NCBI RefSeq assembly: GCF_000025005.1
Contig: NC_013525.1
Location: 1,886,501-1,950,500 of the forward strand
Source of the DNA: Thermobaculum terrenum ATCC BAA-798
GTDB lineage: Bacteria; Chloroflexota; Chloroflexia; Thermobaculales; Thermobaculaceae
Reading direction: 5' to 3'
DNA length: 64,000 nucleotides
In this document: positions 16,731 to 24,822 of the stretch, piece after piece
Layout: every line of letters starts with the position of its first letter
Numbering within the stretch: the first letter of the stretch is position 1
Program-made: the position numbers and the translations under genes
Notes under the pieces: model-generated
What the model was told of the DNA's origin: nothing
The model's database searches: none
Seen by the model: only the letters and a program-made list of their open reading frames with translations

Positions 16731-17321
16731 CTATTTGCCGGAGAAATTCGCCACCGGTGTGTGATCGGGACAGAGCTTGCGCGACTCCTCCTCCGAGAGG
16801 TAGGCGTCGATCAGCGCGCACCTGTGGGGATGGAGACTCCCCGGGAGGGCGTTCTCCCGGAAGTAGGCGCACCCGCGGCAGGGCTCCGCCACGAAGAGCG
16901 CTCCCGCCTCCTGCAGGCTCCAGAGCACCCTGCCTAGCCCCAGCTCGAAGACGCGGCGATCCTCGGGCGTCATCTCGGCCAGCGCCTCCGAGAGGGCGTC
17001 TCCCCAGCGGGCGAGCGCCGAGGCCACTCGCTCCCCCTCGGGCGTCAGGCGGAGCAGCGTGACCCTGCGGTCGCGGTCGCTGACCTCCCGGGTCAGCAGC
17101 CCCCTGCGCTCCAGGGAGTCCACCACGCCCACGGCGCTGGCGTGCGAGCTGGCGAGCCAGAGCGCGAGGTTACCGATCGTCGTCGCAAAGCTCTTGGTAT
17201 GCCGCACGAACAGGAGCGCCTGTGCCTGCGCCGGCGTCAGACCCTCACCGTGCGACTCCCGGGCGATGAGGGCGCGCATCGCCTGCCCCAGCCGCAGGAA
17301 GGTCATCGCGAGGCGGTCCAT
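16731..17321 (-). CDS. MarR-family regulator with a C-terminal four-cysteine cluster
   Basis: 196 residues. The winged-helix MarR domain spans about 1-140 (LTPAQAQALLFVRHT, HASAVGVVDSLERRGLLTREV, DRDRRVTLLRLTPEGE). A tail unusual for MarR proteins follows, with Cys148, Cys151, Cys168 and Cys184 (EPCRGCAYF, HRCALID, KLCPDH), suited to an Fe-S cluster or zinc. It starts at the base next to the amidotransferase stop, so it is the last gene of a three-gene operon. The palindrome in the operon promoter (18682-18704) is probably its operator. Metal or gas sensing is inference from the cysteines and the protoglobin partner. Confidence 0.88.
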   Translation of the reverse strand: MDRLAMTFLRLGQAMRALIARESHGEGLTPAQAQALLFVRHTKSFATTIGNLALWLASSHASAVGVVDSLERRGLLTREVSDRDRRVTLLRLTPEGERVASALARWGDALSEALAEMTPEDRRVFELGLGRVLWSLQEAGALFVAEPCRGCAYFRENALPGSLHPHRCALIDAYLSEEESRKLCPDHTPVANFSGK

Positions 17322-18038
17322 CTATCCTCCCTCCGCAGGCCCCAGCAGGGCGTCGACCACAGCCGCCTGCAGCGACTCGAGCCGGGGCACGTGGCGGGGC
17401 GCCTCCCGCGCGATCGCCTCCGGCAGGTTGGGATCCTGTGCGCTGGCCTCCGCGATCATCTGGGGCTCGCTCAGCCACCTGGAGAGCAGGCCGTCATCGG
17501 CCTCCACGTGGAAGAGGATGCCCCAGGCGCTACTGCCCCACCTGAATGCCTGGCAGGGGGTAACAGCCGAGCTGGCCAGGGGGATAGCTCCCGGCGGCAG
17601 GTCGAAGATATCCCCGTGCCAGTGCAGCACCGTCTCCGTGGGGGCGAACCTCGAGAAGATGGGGTCGCTTGCGGCCTCGGGCATGGTGGTGATCTCGCCC
17701 CAGCCGATCTCCTTGCCCCGGGGGTTGGGGTACACTCCGGCGCCGAGCGCCGCCGCGAGCAGCTGGCTCCCCAGGCAGACGCCAACGGTCGGAACGCCGC
17801 TCTCCAGGCAGCTGCGGATGAACTCCACCTCCCGCCTCAGGAAGGGGTAACGATCCCCCTCGTACACGCCCATCGGGCCGCCCATCACGAACAGGGCGGA
17901 GGGCTCCCCCACCGCGGAGGGCATACTCCCCGCGAACAGGTCGACGTACTCCACCTCCGCCCCAAGGCGCACGATGTGACGCTCGAACGCTCCCAGGTCC
18001 TCCCAGGGGACATGACGCAGCGCGATCACTCTCTTCAA
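17322..18038 (-). CDS. Class I glutamine amidotransferase-like protein (GMP-synthase type)
   Basis: 238 residues from TTG 18038, which has AAGGAG six bases upstream. The catalytic triad is visible: Cys in GVCLGSQLLAAALG, His in VLHWHGDIF and Glu in ILFHVEADD. It also has the LFVMGGPMGVYE oxyanion region. It hydrolyses glutamine or a gamma-glutamyl amide. Stand-alone members act on unknown substrates, and no synthetase domain is fused. It sits between protoglobin and MarR with 14 bp and no gap respectively. The longer frame to 18467 overlaps the protoglobin gene and is rejected. Confidence 0.9.
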   Translation of the reverse strand: MKRVIALRHVPWEDLGAFERHIVRLGAEVEYVDLFAGSMPSAVGEPSALFVMGGPMGVYEGDRYPFLRREVEFIRSCLESGVPTVGVCLGSQLLAAALGAGVYPNPRGKEIGWGEITTMPEAASDPIFSRFAPTETVLHWHGDIFDLPPGAIPLASSAVTPCQAFRWGSSAWGILFHVEADDGLLSRWLSEPQMIAEASAQDPNLPEAIAREAPRHVPRLESLQAAVVDALLGPAEGG

Positions 18039-18052
18039 GGTAGGCTCCTTCC

Positions 18053-18646
18053 TCACCAGGCCTCGTTCTTGGCGTAAGGACGCGCCCACAGGGTGGCCTG
18101 TAGCAGCACGGCCTTCAGCCAGGCCTGGTGCATCTTCTCCACCATCTCGGGCGGCTCCCCGCTCTGCTCCAGGAAGGGCCGCACCGTGGCATATATAGGG
18201 TACACCAGCGCGTTGATGTACCGCCAATGGATGTAGGGAGGCGTGCCCTCCGCGGCCGCGCCATCGGTCTGGTTCTTCCTGGTGAAGTGCCGCTGGGCTA
18301 TCTCCTCCTGGTAGTCCAGCCAGCGTTGGTCGTACTCCGCCCTGCAGGTATCCTCGATCCAGCGACCGAAGCGGGCGCGCACCCTCTGCAGGTACTCCTG
18401 GCTGGGACCATCGGGCCGAGAGAAGTAGGCCAGCAGGTGGGGCTGCGACGCCACGAAGCCGTACCACACGTCGAGGATCTCCTCCTTGCGGGGGCCAAGG
18501 ATCTCGCCTGCCCTGCGCAGCGCCTGCACGTCCTCATCCGACCACAGCAGACAGGACTGGATGTGCTCCAGATCCTCCATCGACACGGGCGAGGGCTGCA
18601 CCGAGGGCTGTCCGTAGGTGTATCCGGGAATCTCTACCTGGCTCAT
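18053..18646 (-). CDS. Protoglobin (single-domain globin-coupled-sensor family)
   Basis: 197 residues starting MSQVEIPGYTYGQPSV. It is very similar in layout to archaeal protoglobin: EILDVWYGFVASQPHLLAYF, then RFGRWIEDTC, and the proximal heme ligand His120 in IAQRHFTRKNQTD. Protoglobins bind O2, CO and NO and may sense or detoxify reactive nitrogen species. CAGGAGGAG precedes the ATG. It is the first gene of the operon with an amidotransferase and a MarR regulator, under a palindromic operator. Confidence 0.95.
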   Translation of the reverse strand: MSQVEIPGYTYGQPSVQPSPVSMEDLEHIQSCLLWSDEDVQALRRAGEILGPRKEEILDVWYGFVASQPHLLAYFSRPDGPSQEYLQRVRARFGRWIEDTCRAEYDQRWLDYQEEIAQRHFTRKNQTDGAAAEGTPPYIHWRYINALVYPIYATVRPFLEQSGEPPEMVEKMHQAWLKAVLLQATLWARPYAKNEAW

Positions 18647-18681
18647 CACGACTCCTCCTGTTGCAAGTTCCCCTGAGGGTT

Positions 18682-18717
18682 AATATGTAGGATACCTACA
18701 TATTTAGGTCCTGTCAA
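18682..18717 (-). promoter_or_regulatory. Promoter and palindromic operator of the protoglobin operon
   Basis: On the minus strand TTGACA (18717-18712), 17 bp, TATCCT (18694-18689). A perfect palindrome AATATGTAGG-ATA-CCTACATATT (18682-18704) covers the -10 box and part of the spacer. Size and position fit a MarR dimer site that blocks RNA polymerase. Confidence 0.85.
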
Positions 18718-18890
18718 TCCCCTTCAGGCCGCAGCAGGAACAAAGCCCTCATCCACTCCCCGGCGGTCTCACGCGCTGGCTTCCGGTCGAAGGTCCAGCC
18801 GTCTCCCTCGGTGGGGGGCAGGCTTACAGGCGCCTTCACCCCGTGGGTCACGGCCGAATGCTGGGGGAAGCCTGGATCGGGACACCCTCA
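18714..18890 (-). pseudogene. Possible remnant of a coding sequence
   Basis: A minus-strand frame of about 57 codons ends at TGA 18714-18716, inside the protoglobin promoter, with a protein-like tail (GDGWTFDRKPARETAG, EWMRALFLLRPEGD). It opens after an in-frame stop and has only GTG candidates without ribosome sites. It may be a decayed gene end; I do not recognise the family. Confidence 0.25.
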
Positions 18891-19089
18891 GGGCCTGTGG
18901 CGTCCACCGCGGATACGGGCCTCCTGCGCAGCTCGATCTATGCCACCTGGCCCTCGTGTAGTATGATATAGCTATCAACTTTTGTTGACGGCCTGGTCCC
19001 TGTAAGTGATGCCACAGCGGTGCGCGAGTGCACCAAGTTCCATAACACCTTGCCTCCAGGGGTCAGCCAGCAAACTACGTGAGGTCAGC

Positions 19090-22000
19090 ATGCAGGTAAG
19101 CGAGTGGAGAGACGCCGTAAGAGCGTATCTGAAGACCATTGAAGACAACTTGCGCACGGGGCACGCCGGCGAGCACACCCACAGGGCCGCGCTCCAGAGG
19201 CTTGTCGAGAGCCTGCAGCCCAACACCCGTGCGATCAACGAGCCGGGACGCAGCGACTTCGGCGCGATCGACTTCCTGGTGCAGCGCCCTCGCCCCGGCG
19301 GCATGATGACCATCGGCTACGTCGAGGCCAAGGATGTGGGCACGGACCTCGACCGCGTAGAGCGATCCGAACAGCTCGTGCGCTACCGCAAGGCCCTGCC
19401 CAACCTCATCCTCACCGACTACCTGGAGTTTCGCTGGTACCTCAACGGCGATCTGCGCGCCAGGGCACGCCTGGGCTCGGCGGACCACTCCGGTAGGATC
19501 GCCAGGGACACGAAGGGCCTGGAGGAGGTCCACCAGCTCCTGAAGGGGTTCATCTCCCAGTCGCCACCGAGTATCTCCAGCCCCCGCGAGCTTGCGATCC
19601 GCATGGCGGAGCTCGCCCACACCCTGCGCGACCAGGTGATCCGCACGCTCGAGCACGAGCAGCTGGCTGCTGCACAGGGAGGTTCCGAGAGCAAGCTGAT
19701 CCTGCAGCTGGCGGCCTTCAGGGAGACCCTCCTGCCGGATCTGCAGCCCGAGGACTTCGCCGACATGTACGCCCAGACGATCGCCTATGGCCTCTTCACT
19801 GCCAGGATCATGGGCGATACGGCCACGACTTTCAACCGCTACATGGCGGCCCATATGCTGCCCAGGACCAACCCCTTCCTGCGCCAGTTCTTCGACGCGA
19901 TCACTGGTCCCGGGCTCTCAAGCGCGGTCGACTGGATCGTTGACGCGATCGCCGACCTGCTCTCCGTGGCCGACATGGCGGCGATCATGCGCGACTTCGG
20001 TCGTGCCACCCGCCAGGAGGATCCCGTGGTCCACTTCTACGAGACGTTCCTGGCGGAGTATGACCCGAAGGTGCGGGAGATGCGTGGGGTGTACTATACC
20101 CCGGAGCCCGTGGTCTCATACATCGTGCGCTCGGTGGACCGCCTCCTGCAGGAGCACTTCGGGCAGGAACACGGCCTTGCCGATCCTAACACCATCGTGC
20201 TCGACCCCGCCACGGGGACGGGCACCTTCCTTTACGATGCGATCCTCAGGGTGCACGAGAGCCTGCTGAGTCGTGGGCTGGGAGGCCTGTGGCAGGGGTA
20301 CGTCGCCGAGCGCCTCATCCCACGCATCTTCGGCTTCGAGCTGCTGATGGCCCCCTACGCCGTCGCGCACCTGAAGCTCTCCTGGCTGCTGCGCGAGACC
20401 GGCTACAACCTCGATGGCTCCGAGCGCATCGGGGTCTATCTAACCAACACCCTCGCGGAGGCGGTGCAGGCCTCACCCCTGCCCTTTGCCGAGTACATCA
20501 GCCAGGAGGCCAACGCTGCCGCGGAGATCAAGCGCGACAAGCCGATCATGGTCGTGCTCGGCAACCCGCCCTACTCCGGCCACTCCGCCAACCGGGGCGA
20601 GTGGATAGGCAACCTCCTGCGCGACTACTACCAGGTGGACGGCAAGCCCCTGGGCGAGCGCAACCCGAAGTGGCTGCAGGATGACTACGTCAAGTTCATC
20701 CGCTTCGGGCAGTGGAGGATCAACCGCACCGGCCAGGGCATCCTCGCCTACATCAGCAACCACAGCTACCTGGATAACCCCACCTTCAGGGGGATGCGCC
20801 AGTCGCTGATGCGCACCTTCGACCACATCTACCTGCTGGACCTCCACGGCAACACCAAGAAGAAAGAGAAGGCGCCAGACGGCGGGCCAGACGAGAACGT
20901 GTTCGACATCCAGCAGGGCGTGTGCATCGGCATCTTCGTCAAGACTCCCGGCTACCAGGGCCCGAAACGCGTGTTCCATGCCGACCTGTGGGGCAGGCGC
21001 GAGGAGAAGTACCGGTACCTCGGGGAGCAGGACGTCACGACCACCCAGTGGCAGGAGCTGCACCCCACATCACCCCTGTACCTCTTCAAGCCCCGCCAGA
21101 CGGACCTTGCGGAGGAGTACGAGCGCGGCCCCAGGATCACCGATATCATGCCCGTAAACTCCGTCGGGATCGTGACCGCGCGCGATAAGCTCGCCATCCA
21201 GTGGAGCTCAGAGGACATGCTCAGGACAGTGCGAGATTTTGTCTCCCTCCCTCCTGAGGAGGCCAGGCAGCGCTACAATCTCGGCCTAGATGTCAGGGAC
21301 TGGAAGGTGAGCCTGGCGCAGCAGGACATCCGCGATCACGGCGTCCTCAGGGACCGCATAGTGCCGGTGCTGTATCGGCCGTTCGATGTTCGCTACACCT
21401 ACTATACTGGCAGGAGCAGAGGCTTCATATGCAGGCCTCGTCCCGAGGTCATGGGCCACATGCTGCGCGGCGAGAACGTGGGGATAAGTTCTACGCGCTC
21501 AATCGAGATAGGCAGGGGATTTGAGCATCTATTTGCTACAAGACACATAGTGCAGCACCATACTGTGTCCATCAAGGAAGTAAACTACCTCTTCCCCCTC
21601 TACCTGTATCCTGAGGGTGGGGAGGCGTACAGCAGGGCGGACGCGATACGCGAGGCGGTGAGGCGCGTCGAGGCGATGGAGATCGCCTCTGCGGCCGAGG
21701 TGGCGCGCACCCAGCAGGAGATACCCGAGCTGGTGAGATCCCTCTTCCCCAGGGAGGAGTACGCCCGCTGGCCCAACTTCGCGCCTACGTTCATCGCCGA
21801 GGTCGCGGAGCGGACGGGCCTGCGCTTCGAGCCCGAGGGGTGGTGGCCCAACCGTCCAGCGGCCCGCACTCCCGGCACCTTCACGCCGGAGGACCTGCTG
21901 GGGTGGATCTACGCCGTGCTCCACTCGCCCAGCTACCGCACTCGCTACGCCGACTTCCTGCGCTCGGACTTCCCGCGAGTGCCCCTCCCGCCCGACGGCG

Positions 22001-22386
22001 ATACCTTCCTCCAGCTCGCGGACCTGGGCCTGCAGCTGATCGACCTGCACACCCTGCGGGATCCCTCCCTGGAGCACACGCAGGTAGGCTTCCCCCAGCC
22101 CGGCGACAACATCGTGGAGGCACCTTGCTACGACGAGCAGAGACAGGTCGTCTGGATCAACCGGACGCAGCACTTCACGCACGTCCCCCGGGAAGCGTGG
22201 GAGTTCCACATCGGTGGCTACCAGGTGGCCGAGAAGTGGCTGAAGGACCGCAAGGGTCGTCGGCTCTCCTATGAGGAGATCGAGACCTACAGGCGAATCA
22301 TCGAGGCGCTGCGGCGCACCCGGGATCTCATGAGCAGGATAGACCAGGTGTGGGTCATCTCACCCGCCCCCCAGGCGGGAGGATAA
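19090..22386 (+). CDS. Single-chain restriction-methyltransferase (type IIG/ISP-like)
   Basis: 1098 residues from ATG 19090, which has GAGGT upstream; an upstream ATG at 19006 would add 28 unconserved residues. The N-terminal nuclease region has SDFGAIDFLV and GYVEAKDVG, a PD-(D/E)xK core. The adenine-N6 methyltransferase has motif X VYYTPEPVVSYIVRSVDR, motif I LDPATGTGTFLYDAI and motif IV LGNPPYSG. The C-terminal half resembles the target-recognition part of type ISP enzymes. No helicase motifs are seen, unlike LlaBIII, so it is closer to a compact type IIG layout. It should methylate one strand of an asymmetric site and cut unmodified DNA. Confidence 0.88.
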   Translation: MQVSEWRDAVRAYLKTIEDNLRTGHAGEHTHRAALQRLVESLQPNTRAINEPGRSDFGAIDFLVQRPRPGGMMTIGYVEAKDVGTDLDRVERSEQLVRYRKALPNLILTDYLEFRWYLNGDLRARARLGSADHSGRIARDTKGLEEVHQLLKGFISQSPPSISSPRELAIRMAELAHTLRDQVIRTLEHEQLAAAQGGSESKLILQLAAFRETLLPDLQPEDFADMYAQTIAYGLFTARIMGDTATTFNRYMAAHMLPRTNPFLRQFFDAITGPGLSSAVDWIVDAIADLLSVADMAAIMRDFGRATRQEDPVVHFYETFLAEYDPKVREMRGVYYTPEPVVSYIVRSVDRLLQEHFGQEHGLADPNTIVLDPATGTGTFLYDAILRVHESLLSRGLGGLWQGYVAERLIPRIFGFELLMAPYAVAHLKLSWLLRETGYNLDGSERIGVYLTNTLAEAVQASPLPFAEYISQEANAAAEIKRDKPIMVVLGNPPYSGHSANRGEWIGNLLRDYYQVDGKPLGERNPKWLQDDYVKFIRFGQWRINRTGQGILAYISNHSYLDNPTFRGMRQSLMRTFDHIYLLDLHGNTKKKEKAPDGGPDENVFDIQQGVCIGIFVKTPGYQGPKRVFHADLWGRREEKYRYLGEQDVTTTQWQELHPTSPLYLFKPRQTDLAEEYERGPRITDIMPVNSVGIVTARDKLAIQWSSEDMLRTVRDFVSLPPEEARQRYNLGLDVRDWKVSLAQQDIRDHGVLRDRIVPVLYRPFDVRYTYYTGRSRGFICRPRPEVMGHMLRGENVGISSTRSIEIGRGFEHLFATRHIVQHHTVSIKEVNYLFPLYLYPEGGEAYSRADAIREAVRRVEAMEIASAAEVARTQQEIPELVRSLFPREEYARWPNFAPTFIAEVAERTGLRFEPEGWWPNRPAARTPGTFTPEDLLGWIYAVLHSPSYRTRYADFLRSDFPRVPLPPDGDTFLQLADLGLQLIDLHTLRDPSLEHTQVGFPQPGDNIVEAPCYDEQRQVVWINRTQHFTHVPREAWEFHIGGYQVAEKWLKDRKGRRLSYEEIETYRRIIEALRRTRDLMSRIDQVWVISPAPQAGG

Positions 22387-22677
22387 GCCCGCGATCCATC
22401 TCCTGCCCCCGGGAAGGACGCTTGCCAGGGCGTCCGCGAGGGGGAGAGGGGCATACCGGCAGGGAGGACAACCTGTGGGGGCAGCACAAAGTGTAGGGGC
22501 GGCGCAAACTGTGGGTGGGGGGTAAAGTATAGGGACAGGGCTGAAGGGAGAGCAAGTACCGCGGTGGGGGCAGGCATCGAAGGTGGGGGTAGAGAGCGGC
22601 TTTGGGGCCTTCGTGGGAGGGCCCTCGAGGGGCACGGGGCACACTTCCCGGGGGTGCCTCCGTGCCCTGGCGGTCAC
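22387..22677. other. Intergenic region between the restriction gene and the phage remnant
   Basis: Convergent 3' ends. It contains a degenerate direct repeat of about 18 bp near 22478-22515 (TGTGGGGGCAGCACAAAG, then TGTAGGGGCGGCGCAAAC) and a hairpin with GGGCACGG/CCGTGCCC arms at about 22632-22669 that may end the phage transcript. No gene seen. Confidence 0.5.
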
Positions 22678-23277
22678 CTACTCGTGCAGGGGGAGGACGA
22701 CCATGGCGCCGCCGGTGAGGGTGACGGTGCTGCCGGAGGCGAGGTTGCGCACCTGGGCGCGCACGCTGCGGGTGCCGCTTGCGGCGGCGATGACTGAGGA
22801 GTGGGTGAACGCCTGGCGCAGGCCCGCCAGGGGGGAGCCGTAGGCGGCGACCCGGCTCTGGGAGGTGCCGGCGAGGATGCGGACCTCCAGGGCGGAGGTG
22901 GCCTGCGCGCTGGTGTAGCCCTCGAGCTGCAGGGCGATCCACAGCCGCGAGGGGGCATCGGTGGTGATCGTCGCCGAGAGCACGTCCTGCCAGGGGGTGC
23001 CCGTCGCGTAGGGGATGCTCCCGAGCAGGAGGCTGGACGTGGTGGCTGGGCTGCCCGGGATCACCGCCTGGGAGGGGGCTCCCCCGAGGGTGGCCACCAC
23101 GAGCAGGTCGCCTGCCGGGGGCCGCAGCAGGAGGCAGTGGTCCTGCAGGTGCTCGTCGCGCACGTGATCGGCCACCACGGCGGAGACGGCTCCACCATCG
23201 GAGTCGATGGGTTGCACGGTGGCGCGCCTGGTGTAGGGGTCGTAGGATGTGATGAGTCCTCGCTGGATGATGCTCAT
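22678..23277 (-). CDS. Hypothetical phage structural protein
   Basis: 199 residues starting MSIIQRGLITSYDPYTRRAT and VQPIDSDGG, a pattern seen at the N-terminus of small phage baseplate or tail-spike-type proteins. The rest is rich in Ser, Thr and Ala and predicted beta (AAASGTRSVRAQVRNLASGS). It is the last gene of the capsid cluster. Assignment rests mainly on context. Confidence 0.55.
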   Translation of the reverse strand: MSIIQRGLITSYDPYTRRATVQPIDSDGGAVSAVVADHVRDEHLQDHCLLLRPPAGDLLVVATLGGAPSQAVIPGSPATTSSLLLGSIPYATGTPWQDVLSATITTDAPSRLWIALQLEGYTSAQATSALEVRILAGTSQSRVAAYGSPLAGLRQAFTHSSVIAAASGTRSVRAQVRNLASGSTVTLTGGAMVVLPLHE

Positions 23278-23332
23278 GGTATCTCCTTTCTGAAGTGGGG
23301 AGTGAGGGAGGGGCGGGTGCCCCTCCCGGCAG

Positions 23333-23908
23333 CTAGTAGGAGCGCAGGAAGCTGCAGTGCATCTTCCTGGGTTGTGATCGTAGCCAGTCCTTGTAGCGCT
23401 GGGCGTAGGCCTCGATCGAGGGTACCTCCTTGCGGATCATGACGCCGCCGCGCTGTCGCCTGCTCTCCAGGGAGCAGAGGGCGGAGTAGGCCGATAGCCA
23501 CAGCAGGGGCTCTTCCTCCCAGTGGAGGATGCCCAGGGGTGTGGTGTCGTCCCCGGGAGGGAAGACGCACGCCGGATAGGTGACGGCGATCGGTCGCACC
23601 CCGCGGGTGCCCATGGGCTCGAGCATGAGGATGTGGTCATCGGGCAGGAAGTAGGCGCTGGGCGGCAGCACCTGCCCGTCCATGTCGACCCTCCAGGGCG
23701 GTCCGATGCAGTCCTCCGGCAGGTAGTAGGCGCCGTCGGCGGGGTCGGGGTTAACGACCCTGCAGCGGGTGCGGGGCACGTGGGTGGTCAGCAACTGCAC
23801 GGAGCTATCGATGTACTCGTTGAGCTCCAGGTCCTTCCAGACGTAGGGCTGGGTCTCGTCGCCCAGCTCCCATCGCAGTCGGTTGCGCATATCGGCACGC
23901 GTGACCAT
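23333..23908 (-). CDS. Probable phage head-tail connector protein
   Basis: 191 residues beginning VTRADMRNRLRWELGD and LELNEYIDSSVQLLTTHVPR, the helical start typical of gp6/adaptor-like connectors, followed by a beta-rich middle and a C-terminal helix-rich part. Located directly after the capsid gene, as in tailed phages. Moderately confident, as the sequence alone is weak. Confidence 0.55.
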   Translation of the reverse strand: MVTRADMRNRLRWELGDETQPYVWKDLELNEYIDSSVQLLTTHVPRTRCRVVNPDPADGAYYLPEDCIGPPWRVDMDGQVLPPSAYFLPDDHILMLEPMGTRGVRPIAVTYPACVFPPGDDTTPLGILHWEEEPLLWLSAYSALCSLESRRQRGGVMIRKEVPSIEAYAQRYKDWLRSQPRKMHCSFLRSY

Positions 23909-23920
23909 GGGCGCAACCTC

Positions 23921-24811
23921 CTAGGGCAGGATGCCGACCATCTTGGCGGCGGCTATCTCGCGGAAGAGCACGAGGCCCACGTACCACTTGATGCGCCACC
24001 TGCGGGCGTTCTTCGTCTCCAGCATGCCCACTTCCTCGACCTGGATGCCGCCGTTCTCGATGCCCATCAGGCCGGTCTGGAAGCCGAACTTGACGGCGTA
24101 CATCGTGGAGCAGTTGTTGGCGGTGCCCTTGGTCTCGGAGTCGGAGATACTGTCGTCCACCTCGACGGGGATGCCGTCGTAGTAGAGGACGTGGCGGCCG
24201 AACTGGTCGACGTCCGTCTCCAGCACGGAGCCGGAGGCGCGGCGCAGGGAGTTGAGCTTCCTGCGGGTGCGCTTGGAGCATAGGATGACGTCGGGTCTGC
24301 CGGGCTTGACGCGATCGAGGAAGGAGTCCATCGCGTCGAGCGTGAGGTTGCCGCCGTTGGCTCCCAGGTCCTCTATCTGGGAGGGGGATGTGATGAGCTT
24401 CTTGAGGCCGTCGAACTGCTTGGGGTTGGCGGAGGAGTCGCCGTTGTAGAAGGAGTCGGAGAAGGCGTAGGCGACGGCCTTGGCGCGCTCGGCGATGATG
24501 GCGGCCTCCAGGTCCTGCACGCTGCTGTAGGTCTGCTGGAGGAAGGCATCGATGTCGGCATCGCCGCCGATGATGCGCAGGGCCGCGGTGCGGCTATTGA
24601 AGGTGGGCGTGGCCTCGGTCCAGGTGTCGCCCACGTCGTAGAAGGAGGCCGCGGGGTTGGTGGCCTCCTGGTTGTACCGCAGCTCGTTGCCCTGCACCTC
24701 CATGAAGGGCAGGTAGCGCAGGACGGGGGATTCCTGGACGATCGTCTCGACGACGCCGGCCAGCAGCATATCGTTGGTGAGCTTTGCAGCCTCTGTCTTG
24801 GTGAGTGCCAT
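23921..24811 (-). CDS. Phage major capsid protein
   Basis: 296 residues with the order expected of an HK97-fold capsid protein: N-terminal helix (ALTKTEAAKLTNDMLLAGVV), YLPFMEVQGNELRYNQE, an alpha-rich spine (LEAAIIAERAKAVAYAFSDSF), the NPKQFDGLKKLI region, and a C-terminal P-domain strand ending LFREIAAAKMVGILP. It directly follows the portal gene. No protease or scaffold gene is separate from it, apart from the small protein at 26134. Confidence 0.78.
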   Translation of the reverse strand: MALTKTEAAKLTNDMLLAGVVETIVQESPVLRYLPFMEVQGNELRYNQEATNPAASFYDVGDTWTEATPTFNSRTAALRIIGGDADIDAFLQQTYSSVQDLEAAIIAERAKAVAYAFSDSFYNGDSSANPKQFDGLKKLITSPSQIEDLGANGGNLTLDAMDSFLDRVKPGRPDVILCSKRTRRKLNSLRRASGSVLETDVDQFGRHVLYYDGIPVEVDDSISDSETKGTANNCSTMYAVKFGFQTGLMGIENGGIQVEEVGMLETKNARRWRIKWYVGLVLFREIAAAKMVGILP

Positions 24812-24822
24812 GGGTAACCCTC

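Noticed and set aside
17322-18467. Longer 381-residue version of the amidotransferase
   Set aside because: Its first 140 residues overlap the protoglobin gene out of frame; the TTG at 18038 has a good ribosome site and the protein starts normally for the family.
18769-18978. 69-codon minus frame before the restriction gene
   Set aside because: No ribosome site and a random-looking composition; a different frame at 18714-18890 looks slightly more protein-like and is listed as a weak remnant.
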